Assembly: GCA_021014325.1 (NCBI GenBank)
Contig: CM037472.1
Coordinates: forward strand, 37,162,234 to 37,226,233
Length of the DNA stretch: 64,000 nt
Reading direction: 5' to 3'
Source of the DNA: Plazaster borealis
Taxonomy: Eukaryota > Echinodermata > Asteroidea > Forcipulatida > Labidiasteridae
The notes under the pieces are model-generated. The model worked only from the letters and a program-made list of their open reading frames with translations. It did not search any database and was not told where the DNA came from. The translations under genes and the position numbers were made by a program. How positions within the stretch are numbered: position 1 is the stretch's first letter; each line of letters starts with the position of its first letter. Below are positions 49,701 to 61,700 of this stretch, piece after piece.

Positions 49701-52700
49701 ATTTATTTATTTTAGTTTAGGAGTGTCCCGAAATCTTTGCTTTGCCAGACTTTGTTTAGTATTTTCCTTTGTGGCAAAAAGCCTTGTCATTTGGTATACG
49801 TTGTTAGGATGGTCCCGTTAAGGGATAAAATATAACTATGTATCGGCATTTCGTTTCCATCTTGTTTCAATTATTCTGTTCTCGATTTCTCTTAGTGATT
49901 TTAGTTGTTCGTATTCCTAATTTCTACTGGCGGTGAATTTAATCCGCTACAGTTTTGGTGGCAGCGGTGGGATTGCGGATAAATTATTTATTTAATTAGG
50001 TACGACTCAATTACTTGAGATGGGATCGAGAACAGATTTGGCTGGTCAGTTGAACCAAACACTAAGACTTTTAGACGAGGAAATACAGTCTAGAAGAGAA
50101 AGGCTGGCTGAGTTAAGGACGACACAAAGTTCCAGTGTTCCCAGCCACAGGTCTGCCCCTTCGGGTAGACTAAGACTGCCACCTCGGGACACTCCTATAG
50201 TTGTAAATGAAGTTTTAGGTGCTGGTTCTCCTAGTTTGGACACTCCTAGTACTGATTTTTGTTCATTACCACAACGTTCCAATATGCCCAATAGGACTAA
50301 TGACGTACCAGTAGCTTTAAGTAGTACTTTAAGACAGCCAGGCACGGTAAAGCCAGTCGTTCAGCCAGATAATTACGATGGTAGCAAGTCATTCGAGGAT
50401 TGGTTAACTAATTTGAATTTATGTAGCCAGATAAACGGGTGGTCCTTAGACCAGAAAACTAGATTTCTAGCCGTGAGGTTGCGAGGGCCAGCTCTCCAGG
50501 TTTATACTGACTTAGCTGATTCAATTAAACTTGATTTTTCTGCAGTTGTCAATGCGTTGAAAGATCGATTTTCTCCGCAAGGACAGACAGGTCTGTATAG
50601 GGCTAAGCTTAAAGTAAGAACACGCAGGAAAAGCGAGAAGTTGCCCGAGTTAGCTAGTGATATTCGCAGACTTGTTTTTAAAGCGTACCCTGAGGTATCA
50701 GCAGAACTTAGGGAAGAGTTAGGCAGAGATCATTTTATAGAGGCATTAGACTTACCTGAGGTTAGAATGCAAGTAAGAAGGACTAAACCTAGAGACCTCG
50801 GAGCTGCCCTTACTGCGGCACTAGAAGAAGAGGCCTTTATTCAGGTTGAGTATAACAAGACTGATATGTTGCAGAGGATAGGTGCTAATGCATGTCAGAG
50901 TAAGCCAACTACTACTAGTGCCTCATGTGATACTGAGCTACATGTACCTACTCAGGATGGTCTTAAACTTAAGGTTGAACAATTAGAACAAACTGTAAAA
51001 GAGCTTCAGACTATTCTCAAAGAAAAGCAGTCGAGTAATAGGCTTAGACGACCTAGGGGTCCCATTGTGTGTTGGAATTGTAGGCAGGAAGGCCACAGAC
51101 AGTTCGAGTGTCCGTATAATGCCCCCAACCCAACCAACCCAACCAACCGCAAGTTTTCCGGAACACCTCGTCTAACGAGCAGGGAAACCAGGTGGGGCTG
51201 AGTATGGGGCCGGTACCCAGCCAACATTGAACTGTGAGGCCAAGAGTACAATTTTTGTCAGGGGTAAGGTAAATAGTGTTGATGTTAAATTTTAGGTAGA
51301 TACAGGGTCATCAGTAACAATTTTACACCCACTTACTTGGGAGTTATTGCCTTTGAATGTGAGACAGACACTGCATTCTTGTAGTGAGTCCATAATAGCT
51401 GCCGAAGGTACGGCACTTAAGGTGAAGGGTTGTGCAGAAATAGTCATTAGACTCGGTAATCTTGTAAGACGTCATGCAATTTTTGTCGCACCCATTACGC
51501 AGGCTGGCATTTTGGGCTTAGATTTTCTTTCAAATCAGGGAGGAGTGTTGGATTTGCCTAAACAGAAGTTGAGGTTCGGTAAATTTGAAGTGCCAGTGAC
51601 ACTTGAGAATGTGGATACTGGTAACTGTTGTAGGGTTTCTGTAGCAGAAACTATTACAATCCCGTCGGGTCAGGAGGCTATAGTCCCAGGGGAAGTACAT
51701 GTTCGTGCTATAGGCACACGAGGTGGGTTACTAGAACCGTCAAGATGTTATGTGACCAAAGATAATAGTATGTTAATTGGACGTACATTTGCCAATTGTG
51801 ATAAAAATAACTATGTGCCAATTAGAATGTTAAACTTGAAAACAGATGCAACTACGGTGTACAAAGGTACCCAGGTAGCAGTTTTGCAACCTGCAAGTGT
51901 AACTCAAGCTGTGGAAAACCATGAATGCACAAGTAATGGCTCAAATTCTCAGTTGGAAGAGTTGTATCAAAAAAGTTCAGAACACTTAACAGGTGAACAA
52001 AAAGTTAAGTTAAAGAACATGTTACATGATTATGACAGTGTGTTTTCAAAAGATGGGGAGCTTGGCCAAACGAATGTAGTGTATCATAACATAGAAACCT
52101 TTGATGCTAGGCCAAAACGGCAGCCTGCGCGCAGATTACCTCATCACCAACGAGCAGAGGCTCAAAAGCAGGTAGAAGACATGTTAGAAAAAGGGGTCAT
52201 TTCTCCATCCAGTAGCCCGTGGGCAAGTCCTGTCATTCTGGTTAAAAAAGACGGGACCACTAGGTTTTGCATCGATTACAGAAAATTAAACGATGTCACT
52301 TATAAGGATGCATACCCGTTACCACGCGTTGATGACAGCCTTGACACACTATCTGGCTCAAAGTGGTTCTCGTCGTTAGACTTAGCTAGTGGCTATTGGC
52401 AGGTTGAAGTTGACCCCAAAGATAAGTGTAAAACGGCTTTCACAACGGAACTGGTTTATATGAGTTTAACATGATGCCTTTTGGCCTATGTAATGCTCAG
52501 TACTTTCGAAAGATTAATGGAGCGTGTCCTAGCTGGTTTACATTGGCAGACATGTTTGGTATACATTGATGATATTTTGGTATTTGCCCAGACTTTTGAA
52601 GAACACAGCTCACGACTGGGTGAAGTTTTTAGCAGGCTTTCAGCCGCAGGCCTCAAACTGAAACCAAAAAAATGTTTTCTGTTTCAAAAAGAAGTTTTGT

Positions 52701-55700
52701 ATCTTGGGCACGTTGTGTCAGACCAAGGTGTGTCCACTGACCCAGAAAATACACGTAAAATACTAGACTGGCCAACGCCATGTAAGCTTGCTGAAGTGCG
52801 TAGTTTTCTTGGGTTATGTTCCTATTATCGACGTTTCATTCAAAATTTTGCTCTTATAGCATCACCACTTCATAAACTGACTCATAAGAACGTAGGTTTT
52901 AAATGGACTATCGAGTGTGAACAGTCTTTTCAGGAACTTAAACGTAAGCTAACTTCTGCAAGTATTCTTACATTTCCTGACTTTTCAAAGCCTTTTATTC
53001 TAGATACAGATGCTAGCGATAAGGGCATTGGTGGAGTTCTTTCACAAATCCAAGAAGGACAAGAGAAAGTTATAAGTTACGGAAGTCGTAAATTGACTAA
53101 AAGTGAACGAAATTACAGTGTAACAAAGAGAGAACTCCTCGCAGTTGTACATTTTGTGAAACACTTTAAACATTACTTATACGGGAGAAAATTTACCATA
53201 CGCACCGACCATGGCTCACTAAGATGGCTGTGCAATTTCAAAGATGTACAAGGCCAATTGGCCAGATGGATAGAAACTTTGAGTGCGTTTGACTATGAAA
53301 TTTGTTATAGACAGGGAAGTCAACATAAAAATGCAGATTCCCTTTCAAGAATGCCATTTGAAAATGAGGATGGACTAGTGAATGTAAATGTTGTTAATGA
53401 CAAAGTTAACAGTTGTTCTCTTAGTGTCTTTACAGGTTTGGACCCGGTCGGACTACGGGAGGCTCAGCGGAACGATGATGTGTTAGCACCAATCATAAAG
53501 ATGAAGGAAAGTTCTGCTGAGAAACCTCCCGGAAGTCTGATTGGTGGTCTGGGCCGAGACTAAGGGATACTGGTATATTTGGGACCAGCTAGAGCTAGAA
53601 CAAGGTATGTTGTACAGACGTTATGTTGATAATTCTTCGTCAAGTACTAAGCAGTTGGTGATTCCAAGATCATTACAAAAGAAGTGGTGCAATTAGCACA
53701 TGATTCCAGAACTGGTGGCCATTTAGGTAGAACAAAAACCTTTAAGAAAATCCAACGTCAGTATTATTGGATAGGCTATCGTTCTTTCATAACAAACTGG
53801 ATTAGGCAGTGTGAAAAATGTGCAAAACGTAAACACCTGCCCCCAAATTTCGAAGTTCAATGAAACCTTCCCTGGTTGGTGCCCCTTTGAAAGGGTAGCT
53901 TTGGATATACTTGGTCCCTTGCCTCGGTCAAGAAATGGTAACCATTACATTCTGATAGTTATGGACTATTTCACAAAGTGGGCTGAGGCCTATCCTTTGA
54001 GAAATCAGGAGGCAGAAACAGTAGCCAAAGTTTTGGTTGAGCAATTTATTTGCCGTTACGGAGTTCCGTTATCCCTTCATTCAGACCAAGGTTCGAATTT
54101 CCAAAGCAAGATATTTCAATCCGTGTGCCGCCTTTTAGGAATCAATAAAACTAGGACTACTGCTTATCACCCACAGTCTGATGGTCTCGTGGAAAGATTT
54201 AATAGAACTATATTGTCTATGTTAAGCATGTATGTATGTGACGACCAAGCTGACTGGGATACACACATTCCATATGTTATGATGAGTTATCGGGCAAGTG
54301 AGCAAGAAACCACCGGAATTAGCCCAAATAGAATGATATTTGGCAGAGAGGTAAATTTACCTCTTGATGTTTTAGTCACTCAACCAACGCCAGAAACAAG
54401 TGAAATTGTGACCCCAGAGGCATATGCATCTGAGATAGATGGTCGCATGCACAGAGCTTTTGAGATGGCACGAAATCATATACAAGGCGAGCAAAACGTC
54501 AAAACGCTTGTATGATGCAAAACTCAAAGGTAAACCTTACAAGGAGGGTGATAAGGTTTGGTTATTTTGCCCTAGAAGAAAAGTTGGTCTAAGTCCTAAG
54601 TTGCAATCTTTTTGGAAAGGCCCATTCATTGTCAAAAGTGTATTTCAGATGCTGTGTACAGGATTGAAAATGTAAAAACGCACTATCGTGTGGTGGTACA
54701 TTTTGATAGGTTAAAACCGTGCTATTCAAGTACTTTTGAACAGGATCCTTCAGGCGAGAACGAAGATGGCACTACCACTGTTGATAGGCGGGATGAGGCG
54801 CCTTCAAATCTACTGACAAACCTACGAGGAGTCAGGGCTTCAGCTAACGATTCTACTGAACGGGAGGTTGAAGTAGCAGACGTGAGAGATTACACGTCAA
54901 AGGAGGATCGTGGACTTGGGGATGAGGCAGGGATAAATTTTGCCTCAGATACCCCAGTCGGTAACTCAATCATCCACAACCATGACATTGAGGGAGAGGA
55001 TGAATTAGAAGTTTCAGAACAACATGGCAGTGATAATTGGACCGGCCGGCCAAATCACCCGCGACGAAACCGTCAACCTCCCGCTGGATGCAAACAGGAG
55101 ATTTCGTGATCTAACCGAACTTGAACATTTTGATTTATGGGCTTTACATGCTACATTTTGATGGTGCTCCTTTGGGCTGCAGACCAACTGTGGACACTTT
55201 CTTCATTTAAAAGCCTATGTAACATCTAGTAAAACAAATGTTCATTTGAACCTATCTCCATGAAGTTTTGCAAATCATCTTTGGACATTATATGATACCG
55301 ATTGATATTAATATATATATTTTTATTCACCATTAAGTCGTGGGGACACGCCTTCTGTGGGAGGAGGGTAGTGTGATGGATAAGATGATTAAGAGTCATT
55401 CCAGTTTCTCAGTCGGGAGAAGGAATGCAGTTATTGGTTATTGTCTTGTAATATTTAAGAGTCATTCCAGTTTCTCAGTCGGGAGAAGGAATGCAGTTAT
55501 TGGTTATTGTCTTGTAATATTTAAGAGTCATTCCAGTTTCTCGGTCTGGGAGAAGGAATGCAGTTATTGTCTTGTAATATTTAAGAGTCATTCCAATTTC
55601 TCGGTCTGGGAGAAGGAATGCAGTTATTTGTAATTGTCTTGTAATAATTAGACATCCAGTCCAGTTCTCCCTATCTGGGAGAAGGAATGCAGTTAATGGT

Positions 55701-58700
55701 TATTGTTAATCTTACAGACCACTCTAATAAAACCACTGGGCCTTAGAGCTCGGGGTGGCAGTCTTGTCCTGTGGCAGGGAGCAGGAGGTTGTGGTCGGAG
55801 GCTGGGTGTTAGTTTTTCTGTATAAAGTTGGGTTGTTTAAGTTGTATAAGTTGCAGCCAGTCATCCGACCATTATTAAGGTAATACCATTTATTTATTTT
55901 AGTTTAGGAGTGTCCCGAAATCTTTGCTTTGCCAGACTTTGTTTAGTATTTTCCTTTGTGGCAAAAAGCCTTGTCATTTGGTATACGTTGTTAGGATGGT
56001 CCCGTTAAGGGATAAAATATAACTATGTATCGGCATTTCGTTTCCATCTTGTTTCAATTATTCTGTTCTCGATTTCTCTTAGTGATTTTAGTTGTTCGTA
56101 TTCCTAATTTCTACTGGCGGTGAATTTAATCCGCTACAATATACAGAAACAAGGCAATGCTGACTCAAGTAGCAGTTAATGACATTACATGTAATTACAA
56201 TGAGGCTGTACTGCTAAAAATGGTATTCTTGAAATAAGAAACAAATGATTTTTCATGAAAACTTTTCTTGTGTCACTCCCAAGAACGAATTTCTATTAAG
56301 TTTGTTGGGAGTGACACAAGAAAAGTTTTCCTAAAATAAGAATTGTTCTTATTTCAAGAATAGCAGTGTATGTTGCACAGTTGTAAAAATGAGCTTACAT
56401 TTGTCCATGAGTACGAGTATCCATCCACATTGAGCACGGGTACGATGTAGAAATCAAATGTGTCGAGGAAGGCCGTCACATCAGCATCACTCCCATAGTT
56501 CTCAGCAAGCTACAATACAGGATTGAATTAGAAATAATCAATTGCACTGACTGGCACCCCCGAACAAAGATATTGACAAAATAGGGACTGCCAACATTAG
56601 GGCTAGATAGTTCAGTTGGTAGAGCGCTGGCACGTTAAACTGGAGGTCGTTCGTTCAAATCCCGCTGTAGTCAATTTTTCTTTGTTCAACCAACAATACT
56701 ACTTTAATGAAACCATAATTTACAACAGTTCAACATCAACTGAAACATCCCATTTGCCCTCTCAAATGGGGTTTCAAGTTGAACGAAATTAAAGTCAAAT
56801 CAGGCTGAGGGAAAACATTTCACTGTCAGCCTAATTATGTTAAAACATAATGCAAAATAGTTTTTATTTATTGCACCTTTTATGCAGACAAAGAAGAACA
56901 ATTGTTGGGGGGAGTGTCTTTTCAGAGTTCATTTAAAAAATTTACCCAGTCAGTTTCCCTTGTGGTTTATTACTTGATATAAAAAAAACTACACTTGAAA
57001 GGAGAAGTTGCCGCCCAATATTGAACTAAGGCGGCATCCGAATTGGCGACTACAGCTATGGCTACGGCTGTTGCTAAGGGTGTTGCTATAAGGACGTCCT
57101 ATTCTTCAACGCATGATGACGCGTAAATCTAGCCGTAGCCATAGCTGTAGCTGAAAATTCGGACATGGCCTAAATTTGGCGTTGCCTACCTTCTTAGCCA
57201 TGTTGAGCATAGTAGCCGGGCTAATCCACTCTCTAGCATGAATGCCTCCCTGCATGAAGGCTCCTGGTTTACCAGACGCCTTCTTACCAAGCTGTGTACA
57301 TGAAATCAAACCCAGTCAATCATTCATTGAATGTAACTGTCACTTCATAGTGGATCTTTGAACCAACCCGGTTTGGATAAAAGACAAAACTGAATAAACT
57401 ATTTGAGGATAAGCACCCATATTCTTATACGCTATATGAAATGCTATATGAAATGCTATTATTTTTAACATTTGTTTTGAAAACAAGTGCACGAAATGAT
57501 GAAGAAAAATATTCAATCACATTATAAGAAGAACCACAAAAAGTCTTATTTGGGATTATTATTTTTCTTTTCAAGCCATTAAAAACAAATGCACATGGAA
57601 ATTAATCAAAAACCAAAACCATTCTCATCTCATTCAATGAACCATCTCAAGAAATGTGGAGAAAAACCAATGATGAAAAATATCAACGGAGCTATTGTGT
57701 GCGATTTAATCACCCTTCTTCTGCTGCTATCCAAAATCCGTTCAAGTGAATTAAAAGCATCAATCTTTGATAAGTATACAGAAAGAGGCAGTTACCTTAA
57801 TGGCTTTGATGTCCCTACCCTCGAGGGATTTAGTGACAACAATCTCCTCTGCAATAGAACTGTACTCAGCTGCAAAGTCTGACACCCACTTCATCACCTG
57901 ATGAGAAAAACAAACCAAGAAATTATACAGTTAGAATGTTTTTTTATTCTGTGAAGATTACTCTGTGTTGAAGAGGGGCTCTCAAGGCTAAATCCAGTTT
58001 TGCGATGCACTCGATTTCGAACCGATGGAGTCCTTATGAAATGGACAATCAAAAAAGTCTCTAATGGCGTGTCGTGGCCGAGCGGTTAAGAACACTGGAC
58101 TCAAGCTCTGGTGTTTCTGATCAGCAGAGTGTGGGTTCGAGTCCCGGTCGTGACACTTGTGTCCTTAAGCTAGACACTTAACCATTGTTGCTGCGTCCCA
58201 TGGTACGTAAAGCCGTAGGTCCCGTGTGTTGTTTAATGCATGTAAAAGAACCCAGTGCACTTATCGTAAAGAGAAGGGGTGCCGCCACAGCACCTTGTAA
58301 ATCATTACATGGTGCTATGTAAAGGTAATTTCTCTTCAAAACGTAGCTCTGCATACCTTGCAGACAAAAAATACTGAGCGCTTTGAGACGCCCATCGGGT
58401 GTGCTAAAGTGCTATATAAGTTCTCAGTATTATTGTTTTTATTATTATTATAACCTGGTGATATTGTGTAAATTATCATTTTATTTGATACTCTTTCAAA
58501 GTGAAATTTGAAACATGATGTTATTGGTAGTCAACAACAAATTTGCCATATTTTTGACTGCGTGAGGGCGTTTGTGGACCAATTTTGAAGTGATGAAAAA
58601 CAAGTAAACATGTTTTTTTAAATTGTTGTTATTATTATGTTTATGTATTTCATCAATAATGCAAGAAAACTACGTACAGGCAATTAAAATAAGATGAAAC

Positions 58701-61700
58701 TGTAAATGTGATGCAAGACATTCCCTGAAGAAAGCGCCCTCATGCGGTCAAAAATATGGTCAATTGGTCTGTACATTTCATTCAGGAATCCTTCAGTTTC
58801 CAAAAAGTCAAATTCAACACCTTATTGATTGAAAATCATGGAGACACAGATTTTTGAATTTTGAAATGGGACATCATTGGTGGTTGTGTTTGTTTATTCA
58901 TTGTTCTTTTATTTATTTGTTTATTTGTTTATTTTTTATTTTTTTGTTTATTTTTTTTTGTTTTTTTTGTTCTTGCAAGACTCAGAAAGCAGATCATGGT
59001 AGTAGAGTGTTTTGTACCTAAATCACTATGGAGGTGGTATGTTCATATTCCTTATGCACAACTAGAATCATTCATTCAATTATATTTTTGGGGATTGAAC
59101 TTCAAATCATTAAAATTTACCCAGTCAGTTTTCCTTGTGGTTTATTACTTGACATTTGAAACAAAAAAGTTGCATCCCCCTTAAGGTGATCCCTTGGCTG
59201 CAGCTGCTTCCCAGGTTGTGTGGTAAACTTGGGTGTGATCCCTGGCTACACGGCAGTTACAGGTTGTATGGCTTCTAACTGGCACCCCCGAACAAAGATA
59301 TTTACAAAATAGGGAGACTGCCAATATAGGGCTAGATACATCAGTTGGTAGAGCGCCAGCACGCTAATTTGGATGTCGATGGTTCGAATCCCGCTCTAGT
59401 CAATTTGTCTTTGTTCAACCCTAAATTATTACAATTTAGCCACTCAGTTTCCCTTGCGGTTTATTACTAATGATGTATGTTTCGGTTAGATAAACTTTGT
59501 CCTCACCTCATCATAAGTGTGATAACTGTTGTAGTCAAATTCATCAAAGATGCCACTGATGCTGACTGCAGACTCCATCTGCTCTCCGATGACTTGCTGG
59601 ACATCTTCGATGAGGACGCTGAATGTAACATCATTGTCTTCAAGTAGCTCCCTAAGCTCCATCTGGAAGTGTGGTGGCACCATCACATCCATTGGCTGAT
59701 CCACATCGTGGGATTGCTTCCACAAGTCCAACTAAACATGGTGAAGTGGAATCGATCAGTTTCCACAGATAAACTAAAGGCGCAGGCTATACCTTTGATA
59801 TTTACTCTACAAGTTAAAGGCACTGAACACGTTTGGAAATTGTCAAAGACCAGTTTTCTCACTTAGTGTATCCCAACATATGCATAAAATAACAAGCCTG
59901 TGAAAATTTGGGCTCAATTGGTCATCGAAGTTGCAAGAAAATGATGAAAGAAAAAACACCCTTGTTGTACAAATTTGTGTGCTTTCAGATAGGAATAAAA
60001 CTTCTTGTAAGAAGTTTTTATTATTTTAGTGAGAAATTACCTCTTTCTCAAAAACTACGTTACTTCAGAGGGAGTCGTTTCCTACAATGTTTTATACTAT
60101 CAACAGCTCTCCGTTGCTTGTAACCAAGTAAGTTGTTAAATGCTAATATTTGTTTTGAGTCATTACCAAACGTGTACGATACCTTTAATGAAAATAAAAA
60201 CTTACTTGGTAAGGAGCACTGGAGAGCTGTTGATATTATAAATTATTGTGAGAAACGACTCCCTTTGAAGTAGTGGAGTTTTAGAGAAAGAGGTAATTTT
60301 CACCCCCAAAATTTGAATCTGAGAATGGCTTCTGACATGAAGCCTTTCTCAGGCATCTGAAAGCACACAATTCTATGCAACAAGGGTATTTTTTCTTTCA
60401 TTATTCTCTTGCAACTTCGATGACCAATTGGGCCCAAACTTCACAGGTTTGTTACAAAAATTTATCTTTGTGAAATCTTTTCGGCATTTTACAGAGACAA
60501 AACAAAGGCTTTTGTAATCACCCCAACAAAACATAAATAATAATAATGTAAATAGTAATAGTATAAAATAGACAAAAATAAAAAAATAAACAAGATGACA
60601 ATTAATTTTTTTTAAATAAATAATTGAAGTAATATATAATTTTAATGCTCTTTTTGCTATGTTAGGGCAACTCTTAACAAGATGTTTGCACAAAATGTAC
60701 CTTTCCCATAACTGTGTTTCTAACTATCCCAAACTCTGTAAAATAGTTTGTTTCAGCCCATGGAGGCAATTCAGGAAGAAAGAGTCGGTCTAAAAAAGGG
60801 GTGGGCCAAAATATCGCCCTCATGGGGTGTGTCTCCCTCATATATACAAACAAATCATGTAAAGTGTCAACCTATTATCATAGTATAGCATAAGGTGAAA
60901 TAATGTTAACAAATAGTGATAAATAACTGTTATGAAAAACAACTAAAGAAAAATAAACTGCATTTTCAAGGTCCAATGTTATTGGATAATGAATTACTCC
61001 TTGAATTATGATATTTTTTTGGAACAATGTTTTCATTGTCATACTTAATGCATGTCATTTTGCAGGGAAAAATAGCAAACAAAAAGAAAAAAGTAAACAA
61101 GAAGAAGTTGGAAATTAGCTCTTGCATCTTTTCATGTTCTTCTTTCCCATCATAATCATATCATGTAATCAGATATAAATTTAAAGAAATGCTTAGTTTG
61201 TCTTTTGGAAAGGGTATGCAAGGTATCCATGGCCTATACATTATTCCAATCAAACAATGAAGTATTTCTCTGTTTTATAGATGCTATTTTTGTTTAATTT
61301 TTATTATTATTATTATTATTATTATTTCTCATTAATTTACCTTTGACACAAATTTCTCCCCAAACTTCTGAAGCCATTCTAGTTGATTTCCTGATCGAGG
61401 AACAATCCGTAGTACCTCATATCTACAAATAAATTTACAAAAAGCATGTCATCCTCTGAAAATGTTTGTTTTCTCTTTGTTCACAGAATGGCTCCATCTT
61501 AACCCATATCTGCCTAACTATGGGATATCCCGTAGAACACACAAACGCTGTTAGTGCCTAACTACGGAAAACCCGTAGATTAACAAGAAGTTAGTGTCTT
61601 TTTTGTACTCTCATTACAAGTGATACAAGACAGCAAACATGGAAATACTTATATCACCTTAACCCTTAAGAGACCATAGCAGCCAAAAGCGGCTGGTACC

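Larger units (their letters stand above)
49182..56138 (+). mobile_element. Ty3/Gypsy LTR retrotransposon, about 6.96 kb
   Basis: LTRs 49182-49951 and 55372-56138 begin TGTGATGG and end CGCTACA; the 4-bp target duplication ATAT flanks it (49178-49181, 56139-56142). Internal order: primer binding site, gag, protease, RT, RNase H, integrase, the Ty3/Gypsy order, no envelope gene seen. It lies antisense in intron 6 of carboxypeptidase 2. LTRs differ by only three single-base indels, so insertion is recent. Confidence 0.95.

Noticed and set aside
55340..55633. ORF with repeated [17 protein letters not shown]
   Set aside because: It is a translation of the tandem units in the Gypsy 3' LTR.
49182..56138. 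Endogenous retrovirus with envelope
   Set aside because: No envelope-like ORF or signal/transmembrane pattern between integrase and the 3' LTR; only an acidic pol tail is present.
57589..57882. Plus-strand ORF of 97 codons
   Set aside because: Overlaps carboxypeptidase 2 exon 4 in antisense; the minus-strand exon has family motifs and splice sites.
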